Positions 26,016-35,307 of a stretch of DNA of 64,000 nt are shown here, piece after piece. Origin of the DNA: Mesorhizobium sp. LHD-90. Its GTDB lineage: Bacteria > Pseudomonadota > Alphaproteobacteria > Rhizobiales > Rhizobiaceae. The notes beneath the pieces are model-generated. The model worked only from the letters and a program-made list of their open reading frames with translations, was not told the DNA's origin and did not search any database. Location of the stretch: NCBI RefSeq assembly GCF_030929505.1, contig NZ_JAVFVV010000007.1, positions 1 to 64,000 of the forward strand, in the 5' to 3' direction. The translations under genes were made by a program, and so were the position numbers. How positions within the stretch are numbered: position 1 is the stretch's first letter; every line of letters starts with the position of its first letter.

Positions 26016-26809
26016 GCGATGCCGTCGCCACGCTGGTCGAGCGGCTGGGCGGCCGCATGCCGAAGGTCGCTGTAGTGCTCGGCTCCGGCCTGGGCGGTCT
26101 TGTCGACGAGGTCGAGGGGGCGATCCGCATCCCCTATGCCGACCTGCCCGGCTTTCCCAGAAGCGGCGTCACCGGCCATGCGGGAACTCTGGTCAGCGGC
26201 CGCTTCGGCGGGGCGGAGGTGCTGCTATTTGCCGGCCGCTCGCATTATTACGAGCACGGCAACGCGGCTGCCATGCGCCCGGCGCTGGAAGCGCTCGCCG
26301 CGATCGGCGTCACCACGTTGATCCTCACCAACGCTGCCGGCTCGCTCGATCCGGACATGCCGCCCGGCTCGGTGATGCTTATCGAGGACCACATCAATTT
26401 CGCCGGCGCCAATCCACTGATCGGCGAGCCGACCGACGCGCGCTTTGTCGGGCTGACCGAGGCCTACGACCGCGACCTGCGCGATGCGATCGTCAAGGCC
26501 GCCGCCGCGACCGCCACGCCGCTCTCCAAGGGCGTCTACATGTGGTTTTCGGGTCCGTCCTTCGAGACGCCGGCCGAGATCCGCATGGCGCGCATCATGG
26601 GCGCCACCGCCGTCGGCATGTCGACCGTGCCGGAAGTCATCCTCGCGCGCTTCCTCGGCCTGCGCGTCGCCGCCTGCTCGGTCATCACCAACCTCGCCGC
26701 CGGCATGACCGGCGCGGAACTGTCGCACCAGGAGACCAAGGACATGGCGCCGCTCGGCGGGCGGCGGCTGGCGGCGGTGTTGAAGACGATGTTCGAGGAG
26801 GGGATATGA
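26012..26809 (+). CDS. Purine nucleoside phosphorylase
   Basis: A 265-residue trimeric-type PNP, which splits purine nucleosides with phosphate into base and (deoxy)ribose-1-phosphate. Seen: LGSGLGGL for phosphate binding, GRSHYYEHG, LTNAAGSLDPDMPPGS and MSTVPEVI. It overlaps cdd by 4 bp. A palindromic repeat starts 14 bp after its stop and separates it from deoA. Confidence 0.92.
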   Translation: MSDAVATLVERLGGRMPKVAVVLGSGLGGLVDEVEGAIRIPYADLPGFPRSGVTGHAGTLVSGRFGGAEVLLFAGRSHYYEHGNAAAMRPALEALAAIGVTTLILTNAAGSLDPDMPPGSVMLIEDHINFAGANPLIGEPTDARFVGLTEAYDRDLRDAIVKAAAATATPLSKGVYMWFSGPSFETPAEIRMARIMGATAVGMSTVPEVILARFLGLRVAACSVITNLAAGMTGAELSHQETKDMAPLGGRRLAAVLKTMFEEGI

Positions 26810-26823
26810 GCGGCGCGGTTTTC

Positions 26824-26964
26824 CCCTCCCCCTTGAGGGGAGGGTCCGGCCGCAGGCCGGGGGTGGGGTGGCTGCGGCCAAACGCCAACGTCGCTTTGCG
26901 TCGCGCGCTGCCGCGCGGACCCCACCCGGCCGCTTCGCGGCCACCCTCCCCTCAAGGGGGAGGG
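26824..26964. repeat. Palindromic repeat, family A, copy 2 (before deoA)
   Basis: A 141-bp element with perfect 22-bp inverted ends (26824-26845 and 26943-26964). The right end contains GGAGGG at 26959-26964, 8 bp before the deoA ATG, and is the only good ribosome-binding site there. The inner part shares the GTGCGGCCAAAC-like segment with copy 3 at 29714, in the same orientation. Confidence 0.9.
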
Positions 26965-26972
26965 AAAGGCTG

Positions 26973-28298
26973 ATGCTCCCCCAGGAAATCATCCGGCAGA
27001 AACGCGACGGCAAAACACTCTCGCCCGAAGACATCGCGGCCTTCATCGCAGGCCTCACCTCCGGCGCCGTCTCCGAGGGCCAGGCGGCCGCTTTCGCCAT
27101 GGCCACATTCTTCAACGGCATGCGCCGCGACGAGGCGGTGGCGCTGACGCTCGCCATGCGCGATTCCGGCGAGGTGCTCGACTGGTCGGACCTGCCTGGC
27201 CCCACCACCGACAAGCATTCCACCGGCGGCATAGGCGACAATGTCTCGCTGATGCTGGCACCGATCGTGGCGGCCTGCGGCGCCTATGTGCCGATGATCT
27301 CCGGCCGCGGCCTCGGCCACACCGGCGGCACGCTGGACAAGATGGACGCCATCCCCGGCTATGTCAGCCAGCCCGACACCAACCTGTTCCGCAAGGTGGT
27401 GCGCTCCGCCGGCTGCGCCATCATCGGCCAGACCGCCGCGCTGGCACCGGCCGACAAGCGCCTCTACGCCATCCGAGACGTCACCGCGACAGTTGAATCG
27501 ATCCCGTTGATCACCGCCTCGATCCTCTCCAAGAAACTGGCTGCCGGGCTGCAGTCGCTGGTGCTCGACGTCAAGGTCGGCAACGGCGCCTTCATGGAAA
27601 AATCGCGCGATGCGGCCGCGCTCGCCAAGAGCCTGGTCGAGGTGGCCAATGGCGCGGGGCTAAAAACCTCGGCACTGATCACGGGCATGAACGAGCCGCT
27701 GGCGCTGGCCGCCGGCAATGCAGTCGAGGTGGCCAACGCCGTCGATTTCCTTACGGGGCGCCGCCGCGACCCGCGTCTGGAAAAAGTGACTCTGTCGCTC
27801 TGCGCCGAAATGCTGCTTTCGACCGGCCCGGCCTCGTCCCACACGGACGGCCTCGGCCAGGCGCGCGAAGCGCTGAACAGTGGCCGCGCGGCGGAACGCT
27901 TCGCCCGCATGGTGCACGACCTCGGCGGCCCGGCGGATTTTGTCGAGCGATCCACTGTGTATCTGCCTGCCGCTCCGGTCGAGCGGCCGGTGCCGGCGCC
28001 GCGCGGCGGCTATGTCACTCACATCGCCACGCGCGAGATCGGGCTGGCGGTGGTCGGGCTCGGCGGCGGGCGCACGCGCCCAGGCGATGACATCGACCAC
28101 GCCGTCGGCTTCACCCGGCTGATGCCCGTGGGCGCCGAGGTTCATGCCGGCGACGCGCTGGCCCTCGTCCATGCCCGCACACAGTCGGATGCCGAAGCGG
28201 CCGTCGCCGCGCTCGCCGCCGCCTACGGCATCGGCGAGACGAGGCCGGCATCGAAGGACCCGGTGGTCCGGCGGATTGCCGCGTCGGACGCCTACTGA
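26973..28298 (+). CDS. deoA: Thymidine phosphorylase
   Basis: A 441-residue pyrimidine-nucleoside phosphorylase, converting thymidine and deoxyuridine to base and deoxyribose-1-phosphate. Seen: the phosphorylase signature SGRGLGHTGGTLDKMDAIPG (about residue 111), KHSTGGIGD before it, and a C-terminal alpha/beta domain. The ATG at 26973 gives the family N-terminus MLPQEIIRQKRDGK; its ribosome site comes from the repeat. The gene overlaps the convergent protease gene by 7 bp. Confidence 0.94.
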   Translation: MLPQEIIRQKRDGKTLSPEDIAAFIAGLTSGAVSEGQAAAFAMATFFNGMRRDEAVALTLAMRDSGEVLDWSDLPGPTTDKHSTGGIGDNVSLMLAPIVAACGAYVPMISGRGLGHTGGTLDKMDAIPGYVSQPDTNLFRKVVRSAGCAIIGQTAALAPADKRLYAIRDVTATVESIPLITASILSKKLAAGLQSLVLDVKVGNGAFMEKSRDAAALAKSLVEVANGAGLKTSALITGMNEPLALAAGNAVEVANAVDFLTGRRRDPRLEKVTLSLCAEMLLSTGPASSHTDGLGQAREALNSGRAAERFARMVHDLGGPADFVERSTVYLPAAPVERPVPAPRGGYVTHIATREIGLAVVGLGGGRTRPGDDIDHAVGFTRLMPVGAEVHAGDALALVHARTQSDAEAAVAALAAAYGIGETRPASKDPVVRRIAASDAY

Positions 28299-28852
28299 AC
28301 CAGCAGCAGCGTGCCGCTGTCGACCTGAAAGCCCTTCAGCCGGGTGAGGAAGGTCATGCCGACCAGGGTGGAATTGAGCGCCTGGTCTTCCAGCACCAGC
28401 GCCTCGACGTCGTTGACCGTGATGCGGCCGATCTCGACGCGGTCGACGGTGACCACAGTGGCGCGCGCCTTGCCGTTGGCGGTGTTCACGACGTGTTTCA
28501 TGTCGGAGGCTCGCACCTGAAGCCCGAGCCGGCGGGCCGTGGACAGGTTGAAGGCCACGGCGGTCGCGCCGGTATCGATCATCGCCTCGATCCTGCGGCC
28601 GTTGATCTTGAAGTCGCTGACATAGTGGCCGCGCTCGTCTGCGGCGATCTCGACCTTGCGGCCGGCCGGCGAAAGGCTTGCGGCCGCTCGTATCGGCTGC
28701 TGCGACAGGGTCCCCGCATCGAGGGCGCGGGCCTCGCCCGTCTCCTGCGCCCTGATCAGGGCATGCAGAAGGCCGGGGTTGCTCTGGTAGAGCATGGGCA
28801 GCGAGACGGAGGTTCCGATCCCGATGCCGAGGAGGATGGCTTTGCGCAGCAT
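28292..28852 (-). CDS. Membrane-anchored retropepsin-like aspartic protease (TIGR02281)
   Basis: A 186-residue protein with an N-terminal membrane anchor (residues about 4-25) and a single retropepsin-like domain. The catalytic motif is MIDTGATAVAFN (Asp near residue 92), and a late hydrophobic-glycine motif is LVGMTFLTRL. The family (clan AA, TIGR02281) is conserved in alphaproteobacteria, with periplasmic proteolysis proposed. It acts as a dimer, as each chain has one DTG motif. Convergent overlap with deoA. Confidence 0.85.
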   Translation of the reverse strand: MLRKAILLGIGIGTSVSLPMLYQSNPGLLHALIRAQETGEARALDAGTLSQQPIRAAASLSPAGRKVEIAADERGHYVSDFKINGRRIEAMIDTGATAVAFNLSTARRLGLQVRASDMKHVVNTANGKARATVVTVDRVEIGRITVNDVEALVLEDQALNSTLVGMTFLTRLKGFQVDSGTLLLVQ

Positions 28853-28974
28853 GCTGGAGCCCGTTTGGCGCCACCTTGGCGCAACATGGAATCCAGGGCC
28901 TTAACGTCGGCGCGTCGGCAACTCCGATCCGATTCTGGCGTAAATGCTCAGTTAAAGCCGTCGCGCGAATGCGA

Positions 28975-29601
28975 TCATTTCGTGCCGTAGAGACGGTCGC
29001 CGGCATCGCCCAGGCCGGGCACGATGTAGCCTTTCTCGTTCAATTGCCGGTCGATGGAGGCAGTGAACACCGGAACGTCCGGATGCGCGGTGGTGAAGCG
29101 CTCGACGCCTTCCGGCGCTGCCAGCAGGCAGAGATAGCGCAGATTGGTTGCGCCGCGCCCCTTGAGCTTGTCGATGGCGGCAATGGCCGAATTGGCGGTG
29201 GCGAGCATCGGGTCGACCACGATGACCAGGCGGTCGGCGAGGTCGCTCGGTGCCTTGAAGAAATACTCGACCGCCTCCAGCGTCTCGTGGTCGCGGTAGA
29301 GGCCGATATGGGCGACGCGGGCGGCAGGCACCAGGTCCAGAAGCCCCTCCAGCAGGCCGTTGCCGGCGCGCAGCACCGATGCGAACACCAGCTTCTTGCC
29401 TTCCAGGATCGGCGCATCCATCGTCTCCATCGGCGTCTCGATGGTCATGGTCGTCAGTTCGAGGTCGCGTGTCACCTCGTAGCCGAGCAGCAGCGAGATC
29501 TCGCGCAGCAGCCGGCGGAAACTCGCGGTCGAGGTCTCCTTCTTGCGCATGATGGTCAGCTTGTGCTGCACGAGGGGGTGATCGACGACGGTGACGGCCA
29601 T
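28975..29601 (-). CDS. upp: Uracil phosphoribosyltransferase
   Basis: A 208-residue UPRTase that makes UMP from uracil and PRPP. Seen: [15 protein letters not shown], the PRPP loop [12 protein letters not shown] (about residue 128), and the uracil-binding [17 protein letters not shown] at the C-terminus. It begins [19 protein letters not shown], which fits ATG 29601. It recycles uracil made by cdd and deoA-type reactions. It lies downstream of add on the same strand, with a palindromic repeat between them. Confidence 0.95.
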   Translation of the reverse strand: MAVTVVDHPLVQHKLTIMRKKETSTASFRRLLREISLLLGYEVTRDLELTTMTIETPMETMDAPILEGKKLVFASVLRAGNGLLEGLLDLVPAARVAHIGLYRDHETLEAVEYFFKAPSDLADRLVIVVDPMLATANSAIAAIDKLKGRGATNLRYLCLLAAPEGVERFTTAHPDVPVFTASIDRQLNEKGYIVPGLGDAGDRLYGTK

Positions 29602-29713
29602 GGCTTGTTCTTCCGCGGTTTTTATCTTGGCCGGGATACTAGCGGGGCTTGGCCGGCGAAGAAATGCTGCGCCGCCTGCGAGAGGTACTTTTCCCCGATG
29701 TTGCGGCGCTCTT

Positions 29714-29880
29714 TCCCTCCCCCTTGAGGGGAGGGTGGCCGCGAAGCGGCCGGGTGGGGTCGGTGCGGCCAAACTCCAACGCACAGCGGCGCTGGCGTTT
29801 GGCCGCGCCGACCCCACCCCGGCTCACTCCACTCCACTTCGTTCCGTTGGCTCGCCGACCCTCCTCTCAAGGGGGAGGGT
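29714..29880. repeat. Palindromic repeat, family A, copy 3 (between add and upp)
   Basis: A 167-bp element with 23-bp inverted ends at 29714-29736 and 29858-29880, differing at two positions. Its inner part includes GGCCGCGAAGCGGCC and a segment like copy 2. It begins 6 bp after the add stop (minus strand) and ends 112 bp before the upp start. Transcribed, it would fold into a large hairpin between two coding regions of one probable mRNA. Confidence 0.88.
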
Positions 29881-29886
29881 TAGTCC

Positions 29887-30858
29887 TCACCGCTTCTTCT
29901 CCAGCCTTGCCAGCAGCGCGGCCCTGGTCTTGCGGTCGACGAAGGCGGCCTCGATGGCCGTGCGCGTTACCGCCGCCAGCGCCTTTTCGCTCATGCCGAA
30001 ATGTTCTGCTGCGATGTCGTATTCCTTGCGGAGCGTCGTCCAGAAATAGGGTGGATCGTCGGAATTCAGCGTCACCTTGCAGCCGGCGGCCAGCAGCGCC
30101 GGGAACGGATGGCTGGCAAAATTCTGGAAGACCTTGAGCGCGATGTTGGAACCCGGGCAGCATTCCATCACGATGCCCTCGGCGGCGATGCGTCGCACCA
30201 GGTCGGGATTCTCGATCGCGCGCACCCCGTGGCCGATGCGGCTCGGGCGGATGTGGTCGAGCGCGCCGGCCACACTTTCCCAGCCGCCGAACTCGCCGGC
30301 ATGGACGGTGATGCCCAGCCCCGCCTCGCGGGCGATCTCGAAAGCGCGCACGAAATCCTCGATGTCGCCCATGCGCTCGTCGCCGCCCATGCCGAAGCCG
30401 GTCACGAGCGGGTGGCCGCATTTGGCGGCGAAGCGGGCGGCCGCCTCCACCGCCTCGACGCCGAAATGCCGCACCCCGGTGACGATCATTCGGCCTTCGA
30501 TGCCCGTCTTGTCGCGGGCCCGCACGATGCCTTCGCCGAGCGCATCGGTGTAGGCTTCGGGCGACAGGCCGGCCCGGCGGGCGTGATCGGGCGAGGTGAA
30601 GACTTCCGAATAGATGGCGCCGTCGCGGGCCAGGCTTGTGAGATAGTGCTCCGTCAGCCGCGCATAGTCCTCCTCCGTGCGGAAAAGGTCGGCGGCGAAA
30701 TCGTAGGCTTGCAGGAACGTGGTGAAATCGTGCCAGACGAAGGAGCCGTCGCGGATGAAGGGCGACGGGTCCGCCCCATATTTGCGCGCCTGCCGGATCA
30801 CCAGTTCCGGGTCGGCGGCGCCCTCGACATGGCAGTGGATTTCGGCAGTCAGCGGCAT
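29887..30858 (-). CDS. add: Adenosine deaminase
   Basis: A 323-residue amidohydrolase that converts adenosine to inosine. Metal motifs: EIHCHVEGA (HxH, about residue 7), TVHAGEFGG (about residue 189), and LNSDDPPYF (about residue 271). The GMGGDE segment favours adenosine over adenine as substrate; the SDDP form also appears in adenine deaminases, so some doubt remains. ATG 30858 has AAGGA 7 bp upstream; upstream ATGs lack this. Probably cotranscribed with upp. Confidence 0.85.
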   Translation of the reverse strand: MPLTAEIHCHVEGAADPELVIRQARKYGADPSPFIRDGSFVWHDFTTFLQAYDFAADLFRTEEDYARLTEHYLTSLARDGAIYSEVFTSPDHARRAGLSPEAYTDALGEGIVRARDKTGIEGRMIVTGVRHFGVEAVEAAARFAAKCGHPLVTGFGMGGDERMGDIEDFVRAFEIAREAGLGITVHAGEFGGWESVAGALDHIRPSRIGHGVRAIENPDLVRRIAAEGIVMECCPGSNIALKVFQNFASHPFPALLAAGCKVTLNSDDPPYFWTTLRKEYDIAAEHFGMSEKALAAVTRTAIEAAFVDRKTRAALLARLEKKR

Positions 30859-30962
30859 GTAAGGGTCCTTCGCATGATTCGGCTGCATGTCCCCGCAAGG
30901 CTGGACAATAGCGCCCCCGCGGTGCATCGGGTATCTTGATCGCCGGAGAACGGGTCACGTTT

Positions 30963-31739
30963 ATGACAGAACAGCGCACAACCGCCGCGGGCGGCATGCA
31001 GACCTCATACGGTTTCCGCCAGGTGGCGGATGACGAGAAGCAGCCGCTGGTCGATTCTGTCTTCCATCGGGTCGCGAACCGCTATGACCTGATGAACGAC
31101 TTGATGTCGGCGGGCCTGCACCGGCTGTGGAAGGATGCCATGGTTGCCTGGCTCAATCCGCCGCGCCGCGCCGGCTGGAAGGTGCTGGATGTGGCCGGCG
31201 GCACCGGTGATATCGCCTTCCGCATCGTCGATGCCTCCGGCGGCAACGCCAGTGCAACCGTGCTCGACATCAACGGCTCGATGCTGGCGGTTGGCCGCGA
31301 GCGTGCGGCCAGGCGCCGCCTCGAGGCCAACGTCGATTTCGTCGAGGCGAATGCGGAAGAACTGCCTTTTCCCGACGAGACGTTCGACGCCTACACGATC
31401 GCCTTCGGCATCCGCAACGTGCCGCACATCGATGTGGCGCTGGCCGAGGCGTTCCGGGTGCTGAAGCCCGGCGGGCGGTTTCTGTGCCTCGAATTTTCCG
31501 AAGTCGACATGCCGCTGCTCGACAAGGTCTATGAGCAGTGGTCGTTCAAGGCGATTCCGCCGATCGGAAAGATGGTGACCGGCGATGCCGAACCCTATGC
31601 ATATCTGGTCGAGTCGATCCGCAAGTTTCCCAACCAGGCGAATTTCGCCGAGATGATCCGCCGCGCCGGTTTCGAGCGCGTCACCTTCCGCAACTATTCC
31701 GGCGGCATAGCGGCCCTGCATTCGGGCTGGAAGCTTTGA
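30963..31739 (+). CDS. ubiE: Ubiquinone/menaquinone C-methyltransferase
   Basis: A 258-residue SAM-dependent methyltransferase of ubiquinone synthesis. Seen: [28 protein letters not shown] motif [14 protein letters not shown], and [28 protein letters not shown] 30963 gives the usual N-terminus; an ATG at 30936 is in frame but lies in the divergent promoter gap. It is 7 bp before ubiB. Confidence 0.95.
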   Translation: MTEQRTTAAGGMQTSYGFRQVADDEKQPLVDSVFHRVANRYDLMNDLMSAGLHRLWKDAMVAWLNPPRRAGWKVLDVAGGTGDIAFRIVDASGGNASATVLDINGSMLAVGRERAARRRLEANVDFVEANAEELPFPDETFDAYTIAFGIRNVPHIDVALAEAFRVLKPGGRFLCLEFSEVDMPLLDKVYEQWSFKAIPPIGKMVTGDAEPYAYLVESIRKFPNQANFAEMIRRAGFERVTFRNYSGGIAALHSGWKL

Positions 31740-31746
31740 CGCCCTC

Positions 31747-33321
31747 ATGACCTCGATCGGAGCAGGTTTCAGGCTGATCCGGGCCGGCTGGATCATGACG
31801 CGCGAAGGCGTCTTCGCCGCCTTGCCGGGCGAGGAGCTTTCCGGCGCGCCGCGGCTTGCCTGGCGGCTGACGAAATTCCTCGCCCGGCCGCGCGCCATGC
31901 GTCGCCAGCGCTCGGAACGGCTGGCCGAGGCCGTGTCACGGCTCGGACCTTCCTATGTGAAGCTCGGCCAGTTCCTGGCGACACGCCCCGACGTTGTGGG
32001 CAACGATATAGCGCTCGATCTTGCGAAACTGCAGGACCGAATGGCGACGTTTCCGACGGCGCAGGCCGTGGAAGCGATCGAGGGATCGCTCGGCCGACCG
32101 GTCACGGACCTTTTCGTGTCCTTCGGCGAGCCGGTCGCCGCCGCCTCCATCGCCCAGGTGCATCCGGCCGAGGTGTCGCGCGATGGAGAGCTTCGCAAGG
32201 TCGCGGTGAAGGTGATCCGGCCGGGGGTGCGCCGCGCATTCTTCCACGACCTCGAAAGCTATTTCCTCGCCGCCCGGTTGCAGGAACGCTTCATTCCCTC
32301 GTCGCGCCGGCTGCGGCCGGTCGAGGTGACGAAGACGCTCGCCCAGACCACCAAGATCGAGATGGATCTGAGGCTGGAGGCGGCGGCACTTTCCGAGATC
32401 GGCGAGAACACCCGCGACGACCCAGGCTTCCGTGTGCCGGCGGTGGACTGGGAACGCACCGGCCGCGATGTCGTCACCATGGAATGGATCGACGGTATCA
32501 AGATGAACGATATCGACGGCCTGCGCGCCGCCGGCCACGATCTCAAGGCGATTGCCGCCCACCTGGTGCAGTCCTTCCTGCGCCACACGCTGCGCGACGG
32601 CTTTTTCCATGCCGACATGCATCCGGGAAACCTGTTCGTCGAAAAGGACGGCACCATCGTCGCCGTCGATCTCGGCATCTCGGGGCGGCTGGGAAAGAAG
32701 GAACGGCGTTTCCTGGCCGAAATCCTCTATGGCTTCATCGTGCGCGACTACAAGCGCGTGGCCGAAGTGCATTTCGAGGCGGGTTACGTGCCGCGCGAGC
32801 ACAATGTCGAGTCCTTTGCCCAGGCGATCCGCGCCATCGGCGAGCCGATCCACGGCCAGCCGGCCGAGACGATCTCGATGGCGAAACTGCTCACCCTGCT
32901 GTTCGAGGTGACCGAACTGTTCGACATGGCGACGAGGCCCGAACTCGTGCTGCTGCAGAAGACGATGGTCGTGGTCGAGGGCGTGGCGCGCACGCTCGAT
33001 CCAGCCTTCAACATGTGGAAGACCTCCGAGCCGGTGGTCGGCCAATGGATCCGGCACAATCTCGGGCCGCGCGGCCTGCTGACCGACGCGCGCGACGGCG
33101 CCAATGCGTTGCTGTCGCTGGCCCGCCAGGCCCCGGATCTGGCGGCGCGCACCGAGCGCCTGTCGCGCGAGATTGACTGGATGGCCGAGCACGGCCTGCG
33201 TTTCGACGAGGCCACCGCGCGAGCCATCGGCAAGGCCGAGGCCCGCCACACCCGCTCCGGTCGCATCGCGCTGTGGGTGATTGCGGCGGCGGTGGTCTGG
33301 ATTGCGTGGCGTTTGGCTTGA
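31747..33321 (+). CDS. ubiB: Ubiquinone biosynthesis kinase-like protein UbiB
   Basis: A 524-residue ABC1/ADCK-family atypical kinase needed for ubiquinone synthesis. Seen: the KxGQ-type motif SYVKLGQFLATRPD (about residue 69), AVKVIRPG, HADMHPGNLFVEKDGTIVAVDLGISG (about residue 289), and C-terminal membrane segment near residues 505-523 (IALWVIAAAVVWIAWRL). Operon with ubiE. Confidence 0.94.
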   Translation: MTSIGAGFRLIRAGWIMTREGVFAALPGEELSGAPRLAWRLTKFLARPRAMRRQRSERLAEAVSRLGPSYVKLGQFLATRPDVVGNDIALDLAKLQDRMATFPTAQAVEAIEGSLGRPVTDLFVSFGEPVAAASIAQVHPAEVSRDGELRKVAVKVIRPGVRRAFFHDLESYFLAARLQERFIPSSRRLRPVEVTKTLAQTTKIEMDLRLEAAALSEIGENTRDDPGFRVPAVDWERTGRDVVTMEWIDGIKMNDIDGLRAAGHDLKAIAAHLVQSFLRHTLRDGFFHADMHPGNLFVEKDGTIVAVDLGISGRLGKKERRFLAEILYGFIVRDYKRVAEVHFEAGYVPREHNVESFAQAIRAIGEPIHGQPAETISMAKLLTLLFEVTELFDMATRPELVLLQKTMVVVEGVARTLDPAFNMWKTSEPVVGQWIRHNLGPRGLLTDARDGANALLSLARQAPDLAARTERLSREIDWMAEHGLRFDEATARAIGKAEARHTRSGRIALWVIAAAVVWIAWRLA

Positions 33322-33324
33322 TTG

Positions 33325-33350
33325 CATTGCAGTCATTGAATACATTGCAG
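33325..33350. promoter_or_regulatory. Candidate autoregulatory site of the toxin-antitoxin pair
   Basis: Two direct copies of CATTGCAG (33325-33332 and 33343-33350), 18 bp apart, lie 35 bp before the antitoxin start. Ribbon-helix-helix antitoxins bind such repeats cooperatively. Position and spacing only; not proven. Confidence 0.35.
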
Positions 33351-33384
33351 GCATCACGATCCATCTCCAGACAGGAGGCCGGAC

Positions 33385-33666
33385 ATGGCAAACATGACCG
33401 TCAGGAATGTCGAGGACGAGACAAAACAGCAGCTGCGGCTTCGTGCGGCCCGCCATGGCAATTCTCTGGAGGCGGAGCTACGGTTGATACTCCGCGATGC
33501 CGCCTCGTCGCGCGATGAGGCTCCACGACGAACCAATCTCTACGATGCCATAAGAGAGTTGGTAGAACCGCATGGTGGATTCGAAATTCCGATCCCACTG
33601 CGTCAGCCTGCGCCTCGTCCCATCCCCTTTGAAGACTGGGACGACGAGGGCGATGATCATCCTTGA
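33385..33666 (+). CDS. FitA-type ribbon-helix-helix antitoxin
   Basis: A 93-residue protein with an N-terminal FitA-like ribbon-helix-helix domain (MANMTVRNVEDETKQQLRLR, then HGNSLEAELRLILRDA) and a C-terminal tail ending in an acidic stretch (FEDWDDEGDD) suited to block the toxin. A strong ribosome site AGGAGG lies upstream. It overlaps the PIN-domain toxin gene by 14 bp, the usual order for type II systems. Confidence 0.88.
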   Translation: MANMTVRNVEDETKQQLRLRAARHGNSLEAELRLILRDAASSRDEAPRRTNLYDAIRELVEPHGGFEIPIPLRQPAPRPIPFEDWDDEGDDHP

Positions 33667-34075
33667 TACCAACGTCATCTCGGAGGCATTCCGGCCCGCC
33701 CCTGATCGGACCGTCGCCGACTGGCTGCGGGAACAACCTCTGAGCCAGGTGTTCGTGACGTCCGTGAATAAGGCCGAACTCCTGACCGGCCTTGCGTTGA
33801 TGAGCGATGGGAAGCGAAAACAGGCGCTCGCCGAAGCCATCGAACGCTTCTTCGAGGAAAGCTTGATGACGCCGGTTCTCGGTTTCGAGGAAACTGCGGC
33901 CATTCAGTATGCGCGGATATTCTCGCAGCGTCGCAAATCCGGGCGACCTATCTCGGAGATGGACTGCGAGATCGCCGCGATTGCGCTGACCCACGGTTAC
34001 GCCGTTGCAACGCGGAACGTTTGGGATTTCGAACATTGCGGCGTCGAGATCATCAATCCATGGACGGTTCCATGA
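33653..34075 (+). CDS. FitB/VapC-type PIN-domain toxin
   Basis: A 140-residue PIN-domain ribonuclease. Acidic active-site residues expected in the family are all visible: Asp5 (ILDTNVISE), Glu42 (NKAELLTG), Asp104 (SEMDCEIAAIA), and the TRNVWDFEHCGVEIINPW C-terminal motif with Asp125. The set looks intact. Its stop shares ATGA with the coaBC start, so the toxin stop and an essential gene's start are coupled. Confidence 0.9.
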   Translation: MIILDTNVISEAFRPAPDRTVADWLREQPLSQVFVTSVNKAELLTGLALMSDGKRKQALAEAIERFFEESLMTPVLGFEETAAIQYARIFSQRRKSGRPISEMDCEIAAIALTHGYAVATRNVWDFEHCGVEIINPWTVP

Positions 34076-35289
34076 CACTCTCGGGCAAGCGCATCCTGCT
34101 GATCGTCGGCGGCGGCATTGCCGCCTACAAGGCGCTCGACCTGATCCGCCGGCTGCGCGAGCGTGGCGCATCGGTGCGGGCGGTGATGACCGCGGCGGCG
34201 GGAGAATTCGTCACGGCGCTGTCGGTCGGCACGCTGACCGCAGACCGGGTGTTCAGCGACCTTTTCGATCGCGACGACGAACATGATGTCGGCCACATCC
34301 GCCTGTCGCGCGAGGCCGACCTGATCGTGGTGGCGCCGGCCACCGCCGACCTGATGGCGAAGCTGGCGAACGGGCTCGTTAACGACCTCGCCTCTGCCGT
34401 GCTGCTCGCCACCGACAAGCCCGTGCTGATGGCGCCGGCCATGAACCCGAAGATGTGGAACCATCCCGCCACCCGCCGCAACCGCGCGGCGCTGGTCAAG
34501 GACGGCGTATCGTTCGTCGGCCCGAACAGGGGCGAGATGGCCGAAAGCGGCGAGGCGGGCGAGGGCCGCATGGCCGAGCCGCTGGAGATCGTCGCGGCGA
34601 TCGAGACGGCCTTGTCACCGCAGTCCGGTCCGCTTGCCGGCAAGAAGATCATCGTCACCTCCGGCCCGACGCACGAGCCGATCGACCCGGTGCGCTACAT
34701 CGCCAACCGTTCCTCCGGCAAGCAGGGCCATGCGATCGCCGCCGCCCTTGCCGCGCTGGGCGCCGACGTGCGGCTGGTCTCCGGGCCGGTCAACCTCGCC
34801 GATCCGAAAGACGTGAAGGCGACCCATGTCGAGACCGCGCGCGAGATGATGCGGGCGGTCGAAGCCGAACTGCCGGCCGACGCCGCAGTGTTTGTCGCGG
34901 CCGTCGCCGACTGGCGCAGCGACAGCGAGGCCGGCGCCAAGATCAAGAAGGTGGCAGGGGAGGGGCCTCCGGTGCTCAAGATGGTCGAGAACCCCGACAT
35001 CCTGGCCACCATCGGCCGCCATGCCAGAAGGCCTTACCTCGTCGTCGGCTTCGCCGCCGAGACCAACGACCTGATCGCCAACGCCCAGGCCAAGCTGAAA
35101 CGCAAAGGTGCCGATTTCATCGTCGCCAACGACGTCAGCGCCGAGGGCGGCGCGATGGGCGGCGATCGCAATCGGGTGCGCATCGTGTCCAAGACAGGCG
35201 TCGAGGAATGGCCCGACATGCCGAAGGACGAGGTGGCGAAACGGCTAGCCGATCTGATCGCCGCACGGCTTGTGACCATCACCGTATAG
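34072..35289 (+). CDS. coaBC: Phosphopantothenoylcysteine decarboxylase / phosphopantothenate-cysteine ligase
   Basis: A 405-residue bifunctional enzyme of coenzyme A synthesis. CoaC half (about 1-185): [22 protein letters not shown] flavoprotein start, and [16 protein letters not shown] near residue 122. CoaB half: [27 protein letters not shown]-like ligase signature at about residue 195, and [15 protein letters not shown]. The ATG at 34072 overlaps the toxin stop; longer in-frame starts lie within the toxin gene. Confidence 0.95.
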   Translation: [405 protein letters not shown]

Positions 35290-35307
35290 CGTCAGCCAAA
35301 AACTAGC

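Noticed and set aside
28853-28974. Possible promoter or small RNA between upp and the protease gene
   Set aside because: No terminator-like hairpin with a U-tract or convincing -35/-10 pair was visible.
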